Shown: one piece after another, positions 1 through 10,530 of the stretch
How positions within the stretch are numbered: the stretch's first letter is position 1
How the letters are laid out: each line of letters begins with the position of its first letter
DNA from: Candidatus Avedoeria danica
GTDB lineage: Bacteria > Chloroflexota > Anaerolineae > Epilineales > Epilineaceae
Assembly (NCBI GenBank): GCA_016703025.1
Contig: JADJCV010000001.1
Span: forward strand, 1 to 64,000
Direction of reading: 5' to 3'
DNA length: 64,000 bases
The notes under the pieces: model-generated
The model's database searches: none
The model's input: the letters and a program-made list of their open reading frames with translations, nothing else
What the model was told of the DNA's origin: nothing
Position numbers and translations under genes: made by a program

Positions 1-75
1 GTTCCACGAGTCACTGCGATCCGCGATACCGGGTGGGGGAACGCCCGCGAAATCACAACCAGCCCAGGACCGAAA

Positions 76-1055
76 GTGATGATCCAGGCAAAGCACCTGG
101 CTCGTTACTACGGTCCGAGCCCCGCTCTGCGCATCACGTTCGACGCCTACCGCGGCGAAATCGTCGGCTTCCTCGGACCGAACAGCGCCGGAAGACGACG
201 ACGATGCGCTCCTGACCGGCTATCTGCCGCCGACGAGCGGCCGCGCCCCTCGATCGCGGGCTTCGACATCATCGAGCAGTCGATGGAGGTGCGCCGGCAC
301 ATCGGCTATCTGCCCGAGACGACCCCGCTCTACACGGACATGACGGTCTGGAGCTACTTGACTTCATGGCGCGCCTGCATGGCGTCGCCAACCGCAACTC
401 GATGCGGTCAGGCGCGCCATGAGCCGGGTGAACCTCGACGACCGCGCCGACCAGGTGATCGGCCAGCTCGAAGGGCTGCGCCAGCGCGTCGGCATCGCTC
501 AGGCGGTGCTGCATGATCCGCCCGTCGTCATCCTCGACGAGCCGACGATCGGCCTCGACCCGCGCCAGATCCAGGATGTCCGCAGCCTCATCCATGAGCT
601 GAAGGCAACCACACCGTGATCATCTCGACGCACATCCTCTCGAGGCCGAGCAGCTGTGCGACCGCGTCCTGGTGATCAGCCGGGGCGAGATCGTGGCGGC
701 GGCGTCGCCCGAGGAGCTGCAGAGCCAGCTGGCAGGGCGCAGGCGGTGCGGGTCGTCGTGGCGCCGAGCGTGGCGGCGCGCGAGGTCGAGAAGGCGCTGG
801 CCGACGTCGAAGGCGTTGCCGGCGTGGCGCACGAAGGCGACGGGCGCTACCTCGTCAAGGCGACGGCCAAGGGCAACCCCGGGCCGGCATCGCCCAGACG
901 ATCGTCGGGCGCAGCTGGCCGCTGCTGGAGCTGACGCCGATGGGCATGTCGCTCGAGCGGATCTTCCTCGAGCTGACGGCCGATGCGGACGGGTCGACGA
1001 AACCGAAATCGCGAGACGGACACGGATGTGGAGAGAGGAGGACGGCGATGCGTAA
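76..1055 (+). CDS. ABC transporter ATP-binding protein, GldA/CcmA-like, frame-shifted
   Basis: This is the cytoplasmic ATPase of an ABC exporter whose permease and GldG-like partner follow directly. The reading frame is broken several times, but conserved pieces appear in order: an N-terminal beta-strand region, a Walker A whose GPNSAG is followed by a lost A (restoring it gives GKTT), a Q-loop-proximal stretch around 300-330 (RHIGYLPE), a signature-like stretch near 460-500 (QLEGLRQRVGIAQAVL), and an intact Walker B (VVILDEPTIGLDP) near 525-560. A further one-base loss near 995 restores a tail ending at TAA 1053-1055, which overlaps the ATG of the permease at 1048. The start is GTG 76 or ATG 79, just downstream of an AGGA. 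The family is clear. Whether the breaks are real or sequencing errors cannot be told from this locus alone, but breaks in essential genes elsewhere in the window favour errors. Confidence 0.8.
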
Positions 1056-1770
1056 CCTCTGGACGATCGCGCGCGCGAGATCGCGTCGTACTTCACGTCG
1101 CCGGTCTTCTGGGTCGTCGCGACTGGTCTTCATGGTCTTCAGCGGCTTCCTGTTCGGCTTCATCCTGAACAGCCCGGGCCCAGCAAGCCGAGATGATGCA
1201 GCTCTTGGGCTTATACAGCACCGTGATGCTCTTCGCGGCGCCGGTGCTGTCGATGAAGCTTCTGGCCGAGGAGCAGCGGACGGGCACGCTCGAGGTGCTG
1301 ATGACGGCGCCGGTGAACGACTGGCAGGTCGTCTGGGGGAAGTGTCGGCGCGATCTGCATGCCGTCGGGTTGACGTCGCTGACGCTGGCGCACGTCGCCA
1401 TCCTGCTGCGCGTTACGCCGAGAAGGGCATGGACTGGGGGCCGCTGCTCGCCAGCTACCTGGGCATGTTCCTCCTGGGCGCGATGCTCCTTTCGCTCGGC
1501 GTGCTCACGTCGTCCTGACGCAGAAACCAGGCGATCGCCGCGTTCGTCGGGATCATGCTCAGCACGATCCTCTGGTTTCTCCCGCTCGTGAACCAGATCT
1601 TCCCAGCGGCGGATGGTTGGTGAAGTCGATCAGCGCATCGGCCTCTCCGATCACTTCAACAACTTCGGCCAGGGGTCATCGACCCGCGCGACGTCATCCA
1701 CATGGTCACGTTCACGATCGGGTGCCTCTTCCTGGCCACCCGAATCCTCGAGTCCCGGAGGTGGCGCTAG
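1048..1770 (+). CDS. ABC-2 type permease, GldF-like, frame-shifted
   Basis: This is the membrane subunit of the exporter encoded with the preceding ATPase. The ATG at 1048 has a strong GGAGG-type ribosome site just upstream, and the natural stop is TAG 1768-1770. At least three one-base shifts split the frame. Joined, they read as hydrophobic helices separated by short loops: VFMVFSGFLFGFIL near 1130-1170, a central segment with the ABC-2 permease hallmark around 1255-1330 (SMKLLAEEQRTGTLEVLM), then SYLGMFLLGAMLLSLGV near 1450-1500 and AFVGIMLSTILWFLPLV near 1540-1590. The 'EEQRTGTLEVLMTAPV' block is typical of GldF/ABC-2 permeases that work with GldA and GldG. The substrate is unknown; the family is named after gliding motility, but most members occur in non-gliding bacteria. 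Confidence 0.78.
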
Positions 1771-1774
1771 ATGC

Positions 1775-3344
1775 GTGAAGCTAAGCGCGGTCGCACCTGT
1801 CGCGGCCGTCGGCCTCGTCCTGATCGTCGGCGCGCTCGGCATGCGGCAGACGAACACCGGCCCCGATTGGCTGCCGCTGGCGATCGGCGCCGCCGGTATC
1901 GTCCTCTTGTTGGCGTATCCCCTCGGCCGAGCCGATGAGATGCGCACGGCGTTCGGGTCGCGCCAGGCGCGGTTCGGCGGCAACGCGCTCGTGCTGCTGG
2001 TGTCGGTCATCGGCATCCTCGTCGTGATCAACATTCTCGGCACGCAGCGATTCGTCAAGCTCGACACGACGACGAACCAGCGGTTCGCGATCTCGGGCCA
2101 GTCCAAGACGATCCTTGATGACCTGCGCGACCAGGGCCAGCAGATCAAGGTCACGGCGGTCATGGCGGCGGGCAGCCCGACGCTGGCCGACCTACGGCGG
2201 CTCATGGACAACTACGTCGCCTACGGCAACGCCGTCACCTTCGCGACCATCGACGCCGGGGCCGAACCGGAGCGGGCGCTCGCGCTGCAGGAGGCGATCC
2301 ACCAGCCCCTGACCAACAACGAGGTTGTCGTCCGGATGGGCGACCGGCACGAGGTCGTGTACGCGTTCGACGAGAAGTCGATCACGGGGGCGATCATCAA
2401 GGTCACCCGTCCGCGGGAGAAGGTCGTGGCGTTCACGTCCGGCCCATGAGTAGCCCGACGGGATCCGACCAGCGTTCCTACGCCGGGATCGCCCAATCCC
2501 TCGAGCGCGACGGCTGCAAGGTCGTCACCGTGCAGCTGGCGACGAGCGACACGCTCAGCGCCGACGTCATCGTCGTCGCGGGCGCACAGGAGCCGTTCAA
2601 CAGCACCGAGCTCGAGCGCCTGGCCAGCTTCAGCGCCGGCGGCGGCGGCGTGCTCGCCCTCGCCGACCCGCAGGACAAGGCCGATCTCTCGCCGCTGCTG
2701 AACCGCTACGGCATGAGCCTCCGCAACGACCTCGTGCTCGATCCCGAGTGCCCTGCAGAGCCCCCGCCGTCCCGGTCATCTCGAAGGAAGGTTTCCAGTT
2801 CCACGAGATCACGAGCGACATGTCGAACCCGGAGCCCCTCCTCACCGTCCTCCCCGGCGCCCGGTCGATCGTCCTCCCGTCGACCGCTCCGTCCGGCACG
2901 ACGACGTCGGCGTTGCTCCAAGACGAGCGACGCGGCGTGGGGCGAGACGGATCTGGCGGCCCTCGAGGTCGAGAATGCGCAGCCGACGAAGGACGACGTG
3001 GACGCCGCCGGCCCGCTCGACCTCGCCGTGGCCGGTGAGCCGGCGGCCGGTGCGGACGCGCCGCGGATGCAGGAACCCGGCGAATCGTCGTCATCGGCAG
3101 CGCCAGCTTGGTCGCGGATGCGATCCTCCAGCAGATCCAAGCCAGCGGCAACATCGTCCTCGTGCTGAACTCCATCAACTGGCTGGCGCAGGACGAGGAG
3201 TTGATGGGCATCCGGGCGACCGAGCCGGACGACCGTCCGCTCCGTGCGCCGCAGAGCCCGATCCTGATCTTCCTGGTCACCACGCTGCTGCTCCCGGCGA
3301 TCGTCGCCGCGATCGGCTTCTACGTCTGGTGGCAGCGCCGCTAA
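1775..3344 (+). CDS. GldG-family ABC exporter auxiliary protein, frame-shifted
   Basis: This is a membrane-anchored auxiliary subunit of the GldA/F exporter. Two hydrophobic helices at the N-terminus (roughly 1785-1910 and 1990-2045) precede a large external domain that begins with the family hallmark 'LDTTTNQRFAISGQSKTIL' at about 2060-2115, as in COG3225/PF09822 proteins. A C-terminal helix (ILIFLVTTLLLPAIVAAIGF, ending near 3320) followed by WWQRR completes the usual topology. Frame breaks occur near 2445, 2755, 2925 and 3080. Each joined piece continues the same protein, for example VVTVQLATSDTLSADVIVVAG in the middle domain. The in-frame start is GTG 1775; ATG 1771 would serve if one base is wrong. 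It follows the permease stop directly, so the genes are probably translationally coupled. Confidence 0.8.
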
Positions 3345-3356
3345 AGGACGAGGACG

Positions 3357-4109
3357 ATGAACCGACGACTGACGCTCATCCTGTTCCTGATCTTCGCCGC
3401 GATGGTCATCCTGGCCTACAGCCTGCGCAACGAGACCGGCAAGCAGGTTGGCCCGAACGCGCCGACGCCGACTCCGGGGCCGATCTGGGCGCTCGACGCC
3501 AAGGCGGTCTCGAAGGTCGAGGTGTCGGGCGCCGGCAACGCGTACACGCTGGCGCTGGTCGACGGCAAGTGGCAGGTCGACAACCTGCCGACGAACGACG
3601 AGGTCGCCGGCGTCGTCGAGCGGACGGCCAGTCCGTCCGTGCAGCGCACCCTGCCCGGCGGCCGCGACGCGACGAACTACGGCTTCGCCTCGCCGACCCT
3701 GACCGTGACGTTCACGGTGTCGGAAACGGCGCACACGCTCATCGTCGGCGATCCGCCGCTGACGAGCGAGAGCGACCGATACGTGATGGGCCAGGACGGC
3801 ACGACGATCTATATCGTCAGCGGCTTCGATCTCGGCCAGCTCGAGGATTGGCTGACGACCCCGCCCCTCGCCCCGACGCCGACGGCCGCTGCCCCGACGA
3901 CGACGGGATCGACAACGGGATCGACAGCGGGATCGACAGCGGGCACGCCGGCTGCGGACACCGGACTCGGGGACACGTCCGCACTGACGGACACGACCGC
4001 GCTGACGGACACCGCCCCAATCGGCCTGCCCGGCATGGCGACCATCGTCGCGTTGCCGACCACGCCCGGTCTGCCCACCGAGCCCGCGATTCCGACCGCC
4101 ACCGAATAG
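3357..4109 (+). CDS. DUF4340 domain protein of the Gld-type export operon
   Basis: An intact 250-residue protein encoded 12 bases after the GldG-like gene, with an AGGACGAGG ribosome site. It has one N-terminal transmembrane helix (TLILFLIFAAMVILAYSL), then an extracytoplasmic DUF4340-type domain (IWALDAKAVSKVEVSGAG, VDGKWQVDNLPTNDEVAGVV, ALVDG). The C-terminal third is low-complexity, with threonine/glycine/proline-rich tracts including a GSTTGSTAGSTAGT repeat near 3905-3950, and probably acts as a flexible spacer. DUF4340 proteins are regular partners of GldA/F/G-like transporters. Their function is unknown; a role as an accessory external factor of the exporter is an inference from gene order. 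Confidence 0.85.
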   Translation: MNRRLTLILFLIFAAMVILAYSLRNETGKQVGPNAPTPTPGPIWALDAKAVSKVEVSGAGNAYTLALVDGKWQVDNLPTNDEVAGVVERTASPSVQRTLPGGRDATNYGFASPTLTVTFTVSETAHTLIVGDPPLTSESDRYVMGQDGTTIYIVSGFDLGQLEDWLTTPPLAPTPTAAAPTTTGSTTGSTAGSTAGTPAADTGLGDTSALTDTTALTDTAPIGLPGMATIVALPTTPGLPTEPAIPTATE

Positions 4110-4118
4110 GTCGACAGC

Positions 4119-4777
4119 ATGGCGCCTGAAGACGGCCCGTCCCGCGAACGACGCCGCGCCCCCGGCGCTGCCGGCACCCGGCTGCCGTTCGCCCGACGGG
4201 CCGCCGCCGTGCTCTTGCTGGCGTGGGCGCTTGCCCTCGTCCGGACGGCGCCGGCGGCGGCGCACAGCGAGACCGTCGAAAGCAAGCCCGCCCCGGGCGA
4301 TGCCGTCCTTCCTGCGCCGACGACGGTCACCGTGCGGTACACGGATCCGCTCGGTCCGGAGAGCACGATCAGCGTCGTCGACGACACATTCGCCGAGGTC
4401 ACCGAGGGCCCGACCCGGGTGGACGCCGATGACCCGCACGCGATGTCCGTCGCCCTGCTGCACGACCTTCCGCTCGGTGCTTGCACCGTCGCCTGGACGG
4501 CCCACGACGCGCCGACGGGCACAAGACGTCAGGCAGCTACACGTTCAGCGTCGGTGACGTGGCGGCGGCGTCGCAACCATCGGGCACGGCAGGGCAGACG
4601 ATCCTCGTCCTCGTGGCGCTGACCGTGGCGGTGCTCAGCGTTGCGACCGTCGCGCGGCGCCGCGCCCGACCGACGCCGGCCGCGATGCTGGCGGCTCTGG
4701 CGTTGCGACGGCCGTCGCAAGCGTCGCCACCAGCTGTTCCGACGATTCGACCGGCCCGACGGCGAGCGCGACCGTGA
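4119..4777 (+). CDS. CopC-like copper-binding protein with C-terminal membrane anchor, frame-shifted
   Basis: An N-terminal basic/hydrophobic signal segment (RRAAAVLLLAWALALVRTAPAA) ends at AAAHSETVES, so the mature protein would begin with histidine, the usual Cu(II) ligand of CopC. The domain continues with SKPAPGDAVLPAPTTVTVRY, the CopC beta-sandwich hallmark, and after a one-base shift near 4520 with DGHKTSGSYTFSVGD. A hydrophobic helix (TILVLVALTVAVLSVATVA) near 4600-4655 anchors the C-terminus. A shorter form with only the CopC domain plus anchor is common in Gram-positive-like envelopes. The end is uncertain because the next gene appears to start inside this frame (ATG 4685). Copper handling would suit the thioredoxin-like lipoproteins that follow, which recall redox helpers of copper enzymes. 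Confidence 0.78.
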
Positions 4778-5621
4778 CGGACGGCGCGCAAGTGGCTCGT
4801 CCGCCGGCGACGGGCCAGCCGCGGCGTCGTCAACGGCGCCGCGGACGCACTGCGGGCGTTCCGATCCAGATCTCGATCGCGGCGAGCGACCTGGCGGTCG
4901 GCGAGGACAGGTTTGCGTTCGCCGTCCTTGGCGTCGACAACGGCTCCTCCCCGACGTCGACGCCACGGCGACGTTCTTTCGACTGGAAGGCGAGTCGGCC
5001 GAGGAGACGGACACCGTCCCGGCGACGTACTACGCCTCGCGGCTGCGAGGCCGGCACGTACGTGGCGCTGACGCGCTTCGACCGCGCCGGGCCGTGGGGG
5101 GTCCAGATCAGCGGCACGCTGCCGGATGGCCGGGCCGTTGCGCCCAACCGGGTACGGTTCGAGGTCGCCAGCCGGCCCCGCTCGCCGGCGGTGGGCGACA
5201 TGGCGCCGCCGACGGCGAACCGGACGCTGGCCACCGTCCCGGACATCGCCGCGCTGACGAGCGATCCGATGCCCGACCCCGAGCCCGATGCCATGACCGT
5301 CGATGAGGCCGTCGCCAGCGCAACCGACGGTCGTCGTCTTTGCGACGCCCGGCTACTGAATCGCGCATCTGCACGCCCGTCATCGACGAGGTGAAGGCGG
5401 TGGCCGCGGCGTGGCGCGGCCGGGTGAACGTCATCCACCTCGAGGTCTACAAGTCAGTTCAACCCGCTCGTCCTGGCGGACGAGATGGATGCCTGGGGTC
5501 TCGAAACCGAGCCAGGACGTTTGTGTTGACGGGCGATGGCCACGTCGCCGCCCGGCTCGAGGGCAACGCTACGCAGGCCGAGCTCGTTCCGCTGCTGGAA
5601 CGCGTCACAGGAGGAGGGTAA
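4685..5621 (+). CDS. Lipoprotein with C-terminal thioredoxin-like domain, copy 1, frame-shifted
   Basis: A short hydrophobic leader followed by a lipobox-like ATSC (after a one-base correction near 4702, then CSDDSTGPTAS) points to a lipid-anchored exported protein. The N-terminal half is a beta-rich domain (QISIAASDLAVGEDRFAFAV; TFFRLEGE; GTYVALTRFDRAGPWGVQIS). The C-terminal part, spread over shifted frames from about 5325 to the TAA at 5619-5621, resembles a thioredoxin fold: VVVFATPGY, then a probable C-x4-C (second Cys in SRICTPVIDEV), RVNVIHLEVYK, then GDGHVAARLEGNATQAEL. A paralogue lies immediately downstream. The role is unproven; a redox or metal-delivery function is inferred from the fold and the CopC neighbour. 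Start choice and the first cysteine depend on the frame corrections. Confidence 0.62.
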
Positions 5622-5622
5622 G

Positions 5623-6581
5623 GTGGATCAGCTGACAGGGACCCGACTCCGATCGCGCTTTGTTTCGCTCACACTGGCGACCGTTTCGCTCGGGCCGACG
5701 CTCGCCGTCGCCGGCTGCCGGTCCGACCCGCCGACGGTCACGCCGGTGCCGCCGACGGAGGACCCGTTCAGCCGGATCACCCCGTCGCCCGAGGCGCAGG
5801 CGATCTCGATCGAGATCAAGACATCCGTCATCAGGCCCGGTTCTCCGATCGCCTTGCGTTCGTGCTCAGAGGGACGACGGCGAGGTGATCGAGAACGGCA
5901 ACGTCGAGACGACGTTCTATCGCCAAGCGACAGCGGCCCGCAGCGGACCGCCAACGGCCCGGCGCTCTTCTTCGGACGGGGCTGACCGGCGGCGGGCGAT
6001 GGGTGACGTACACGGACTTCGACGCTTCCGGCCCGTGGTCGGTCGACGTGGCGGTCCAGCTGATGGACGGCACGCAGGGCATCGCCCGGGCCGACTTCCA
6101 GGTGGCGGGGCGCACGAAATTGCCGGCGGCCAGGCAGCCGCCGCCCACCGGGGAGACGCCGTACGCCGAGGACGCCAGCGGGGTGGCGGCGCTCACGACC
6201 GATCCGAATCCGGCCAACGACCTCTACTACAAGCGCGTGTCCTCGGGCGTCGTCTCCGGCTATGCGACGGTCGTCCACTTCAGCTCGCCGGGCAACTGTC
6301 CGGAAGCGGAGTGCCGCGACGCCCTCGACCCGATCAAGCGCGCCGCAACCGCGTGGAAGCTCGGCGCCAACTTCATCCACATCGAATCACGCGATCCCGC
6401 CGACCCGAGCCAGATGTCGGCCACGGCCAAGGACTGGGGCCTGACCACGGACCCGTGGACGTTCATCTTCGACACGCAAGGCTTCCTGTCGGCGCGGGTC
6501 GAAGGGCCGTTGGCGGTGGATGAGCTGAACCTCCTGACCCGCCGGGCTTCGGGGATGGACGAGTCGACGAACGCGCCGTGA
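5623..6581 (+). CDS. Lipoprotein with C-terminal thioredoxin-like domain, copy 2, frame-shifted
   Basis: GTG 5623 lies one base after the stop of copy 1 and has a strong GGAGGAGG site, so the two genes are coupled. The signal peptide (LTLATVSLGPTLAVAGC) ends in a good lipobox, AVAGC. The architecture repeats copy 1: a beta-rich domain (SIEIKTSVIRPGSPI, then GEVIENGNVETTFYR, YTDFDASGPWSVDVAVQLMD), a linker (PYAEDASGVAALTTDPNPA) and a thioredoxin-like domain from about 6250. That domain has C-x4-C as CPEAEC, followed by FIHIESRD, DPWTFIFDTQGFLSARVEGP and an LTRR end. Two shifts fall near 5860 and 5940. The CX4C spacing differs from the CxxC of thioredoxin and the CxxxC of Sco proteins. A strong terminator follows. 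Confidence 0.7.
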
Positions 6582-6593
6582 GGGCGTGACCGT

Positions 6594-6633
6594 GCCGGCC
6601 AACGCGGCGTCCCGGGACGCCGCGTTGGCCGGC
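6594..6633. terminator. Bidirectional hairpin terminator
   Basis: A perfect 20+20 base inverted repeat with no spare loop bases (left arm GCCGGCCAACGCGGCGTCCC) sits between two convergent genes: the lipoprotein ending at 6581 and the minus-strand gene ending at 6641. It is followed by TTCGTTCTT. Position and symmetry fit a shared terminator. Confidence 0.8.
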
Positions 6634-6640
6634 TTCGTTC

Positions 6641-9600
6641 TTATGGGCACCCCGGCATCTGCGCCGCGATCGTGCGGTAGACCTCGGCCAGCTCGGCGCC
6701 GGTCAGCGCCAGGAAGACGCGGGCGGGATCACCCGCCACGGCCTCGAGCTGCGCGCGGTCGACGTCGGCGCCAAAGCCGATCGCGTAGACCTCGATCCCG
6801 TGCGCCCGGCGCGCTTCGTCCGCTGCGGCGGCGGCGCGCTCCGGCGCCTCGACCTGGCGGCCATCCGACAGCACGACGATGACCGGCTTGGCCGTTGGCC
6901 GGCGTCCCTCGGCCAGCACGCCCGTCGCCGCCTCGAGCCCGCGGTCGATCCGCGTGCCGGAGCGTGTCGTCAGGCCGGTCAGGCCGGCGTCGAGCATTGC
7001 GCGGTCGCTTGAGAGCGGCACGGCGACGCGCGCCTCGGTGGCGAAGTCGACGAGCGCCACGCGGTCCGTGCCGTCCGCCAAGCCGACGACGTCCAGGAAG
7101 GCGCGGATGCTGCTCACGGCCGTCGCCAGCCCGCCGTCGGCCATCGAGTTCGAGACGTCGACGACGAGCACGATGTCCTGTCGCGCCTTCTGCGGCCAGC
7201 ACATGGGATCGAGCCGCGAACGGCAGGTAGACGCGCACGGTCTCGGGCGTCGCGGGTGGAGGTGGGCGAAGCGGCGGGCGGCGGGGTGGACGTGGCCGGC
7301 GACGTGGCCGTCGCCGGCGGGCCGACGACCTCGACGGACAGCGACGGAACGGTACGCGCTGCGGCTGGCCCCAGCCATCGACGAACTCGGCGAACGTGCC
7401 GTCCGTGACGGGCCACGTGCCGGCGGCCCGCGGCTTGAGGCGGGCCGAGAACAGGGACGGCGCGTCGAGCGAGGCGTGCGACCACGTCATGTTCGGCGCC
7501 AGCCACGATCCGGCGGCCGAGAGGCTGCCGGGCTCGACGTCCATCGTCGCCGGGACGGCGCTGGTGAGCGTGAAGCCGGTGGCCAGGAGATCCGGGACGC
7601 CGTAGCGGACCATCCGGCGGTGGGCGGCGTACGTGCCGTTCATGACGTCCTCGTCCGAGCTGGCCAGGTCGGACGCGCCGAAGCTCGTGATCGCGATGAT
7701 CGTCACCCCGGATAGCCGGATCTGGGCGGCCGTGTCCTCGGCCGGCGGGATCCCGGCGCACTGGCCAGGGAAGAACTCGTTGGCGGCGCTGCAGTACGCG
7801 GCGCGGTCCAGGACCATCACCTTGCGGCGCGAGCCGCTGGTGTCGAACAGTTCGGCTGCCTCTTCCATGGCGTCCTTGAGCCGCGGTCGAATGGTCGGCG
7901 CGGCCGGCGTGAAGCGTTGGATGTCCTCGACGGCGCGCATGTAGGCGCTTCGATCGCCGGTCAGCGGCAGGTCGAGGGCCGTCGTGTTGTAGTAGCTGAC
8001 GAGGCCGATCCGGTGGCGGCTGAAGTCGAGGCGTGCGGCCAACAGCTTGAGCTCGGTGATCGTCGTCGCGGACGGATCCGCCCCTTGCTGCAGCTCGGAG
8101 AGGTACGGCACGACGACGACGATGTCGGCCGGCTCTTCGCCGATGCCGCAGCGCCCGTCGAGGGTGTAGGTGACGGTGGTCGAGGCGCCGAGCGGCATAG
8201 ACAGCGGATCTGCCGCTGTATGGCCGCGGAACGTGCACGTGCGGTCCTCGGGCACGGCCAGTGCGTCGGGATCGGCGGACGGCTCGAAGACGCTGATCAG
8301 GCTGGACTGGCCGTCGGCCACGTAGACCCGGCCGGCGCTGTCGACCGTGAGGTCGGTCAGCGTCGTCGGGTCGGAGAAGCCAGCGGGCGGGCGTCGAAGC
8401 GGGCGGTGACGGTGCCGTCGTCCGCGTAGCGCTCGATGTAACCGGGCTCGCGCAGGACGAACACGGACCCCAGCGGATCCGCGGGTCCGTCACCGGCCGG
8501 GTAGCACCGCCCGGGCCGCCGCTGACGGAGCGGGCGTCGAAGGCGACGGGGACGTTCAGCAGCGACGTGCCGTCGGCCGCGTACACCCGCACGATGTCGG
8601 CCAGATCGTCCAGGACGTACACCCGGCCGTCCGGGCCGACTTCCATGTCCGTGTACGGGTTGCCCTTGCCGTCGTCGGGCAGGTCCCACTCCGGCTTGAT
8701 CTGGCGGCCGTCGGGCGCGTAGCGGACGATCCGGACATCGTACGTGCGGGTCTGCGGCGTCAGGTCGCTGCGGACGACGAGGAGTTCGCCGCTGACCGGG
8801 TTGAAGCTGATCGCCGGCACTTCGATCTGCTGAAACGACGACGCGAGCTGGTCGGTCCAGACGCTCTCGATGATCCGCTCCGTGCCCTCGCGCCCACGCT
8901 TCTCGACGGTCTTGAAGCGGCCGATGCCGCCGTCGACCTTGGGCTGGCCCTGTCCCTGGCGGGTGATCTTCAGGTAGTAGCCGTACACCTCGCCCAGCGT
9001 CTCGGTCCCGACGCCCAGGATGACGCTGAAGAACTCGAAGTCGGTCGAGAAGTCCCCCACCTGGGTGTCCTTGGCGGCGGTGGCGAGCTGCTTGCCGTCC
9101 GTGTCGAAGAACCGGAACTGGGACGACTGGTCCTGGACGAACACGACGCCGGGCGCGGGCATCGAGATGGACTCCGGCGAGAAGAGCACCGGGTTCGCCG
9201 AATCCTCGTTCGACGCGGCCTGCCAGACCGTCTTCACCTGCCGCAGCTCGTTGTCCTCGAAGGACACGACGACCGGGCTCGTCTTCAGGTCCTGGCGCTT
9301 CTGGCCGCAGTTGCCGGTGTTGGGGTTCGAGACGGCCAGCGCGAAGTACTGCTGGGTGTCGGCGCGCAGGCGCGGCAGCGTCACGGTCTCGCGGCAGATC
9401 GTCTTCTTGTTCGCGCTCGCCGCGATGGCGAACGCGACGTCCCGCTCCGTGACGACGCACGCGCCGGCGGCCTCGCCGAGGAAGACGCTGTCGCCGCCGA
9501 GCGCGTTCACGCGCGTGGCGCGGCACGACGTCGCCCTGGGTGTACTTGGGGTTGCGGAGGTCATATACCTGCCGCAGCGCCAGCGGCGGGCGCGCCGCCG

Positions 9601-10292
9601 GCCACGGCGTCGGCGGCGGCGACGTCGAAGAGCTGCGCCCGCAGGCCGTTCTTGTCGCCGACGGCCACGACCGCGCCGTCCGGGCTGACCGCCAGGTCCG
9701 TCGTGCTCGTGAGCTGGCCGTCGTCCAGGCCGCGCACGCCGAAGCGCCACCTGGCCTGCCCGGTCGCACCGTCGATCGCCACGATCTGCGTCGTCTCGCG
9801 GTCGAGGATGTACACCGTGCCGTCGCCGGCGGCGGCGATGCTCTCGGCCGGGACCTTCTCCCACTGGCCGATGTAGGTGCCGTCGAGCCCATAGATCACG
9901 ACGCGGTCGACGGCCGTGTCGAGGACGTAGACGCGCTCCGTCGACGGATCCGCCGGCGCCGGTCCGACGGCCAGCGGGCCGACGCGTCCGAGCTGCTGCG
10001 GGAAGCCGCCGGTGACGCCGAACGGCGGCAGGAACTCGCCGGACGGCAGCAGGCGGTGGACGCCGGCGACACCCGGGTCGGCGATGAAGACGTGGCCGTC
10101 GCGCGAGACGTCGAGGTCGGACGGACTCTGGAAGAGGCCCTCGGACGCGTTGTCGCGCCGGGGCCATTGATCGACCATCTGATAGGCGGTCAGGCCGGTC
10201 TGCGCGCGCGTCGGCGCGGCGCCGGCGGCCGCAGCCAGGCCGCCCGCGGCCGCGAGGGTGGCGACGGCGGGCATGAGGAAGCGACGGAGCAT
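6641..10292 (-). CDS. Giant secreted protein: NHL beta-propeller plus two von Willebrand A domains, frame-shifted
   Basis: ATG 10292 has an AGGAG site nine bases upstream and starts a clear signal peptide (MLRRFLMPAVATLAAAGGLA). About 1,217 codons follow. Residues 40-700 show repeated NHL-type blades (SPSDLDVSRDGHVFIADPG, NPYTDMEVGPDGRVYVLDD, TDLTVDSAGRVYVADGQSS). Next comes a vWA-like domain (ADIVVVVPYLSEL) that lacks the usual DxSxS metal site, then a proline-rich spacer with VYLPFAARS, and a C-terminal vWA domain with an intact MIDAS (DIVLVVDVSNSM) and the later LSDGR. Frame shifts fall near 9570, 8490, 8385, 7340 and 7215, but the propeller reads on across them without a stop-start pair, so this is one gene. 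Related NHL/vWA proteins with a 'YLP' motif before the vWA domain are typical of Chloroflexota. The ligand is unknown; a surface or secreted adhesion role is likely. Confidence 0.75.
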
Positions 10293-10482
10293 CGGGACTT
10301 CTCCTGTGGGCAGGGGATGATGTCGGGGGCGATGGGGTGGTGAGGGGTGGGGCGGTTGGGGAGGGGGCGGGGGCATTGACGATGTCGAACAGATGTACCA
10401 CAATCGCCGGCGTTCGGGCAGCGTTGATGGCACAGCCATTCTGCGCCAAGCGATTCAGTCGCCGTTGAGGAGCGGATCGTTA

Positions 10483-10530
10483 CCTGACATGCTTACCCTG
10501 ACATGCTTACCCTGACATGCGCACCCTGAC
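10483..10530 (+). repeat. 14-base tandem repeat overlapping a start codon
   Basis: The unit CCTGACATGCTTAC occurs at 10483-10496 and 10497-10510, then as a variant (CCTGACATGCGCAC) at 10511-10524, with a partial fourth unit. Each copy carries an ATG (10489, 10503, 10517). Because 14 is not a multiple of three the ATGs lie in three different frames, and only the third opens the downstream gene. Confidence 0.85.

Noticed and set aside
2706..4505. 599-residue open frame on the minus strand opposite the export operon
   Set aside because: Arginine/glycine-rich shadow of the DUF4340 and CopC genes; no domain or ribosome site, and the plus-strand proteins are recognisable.
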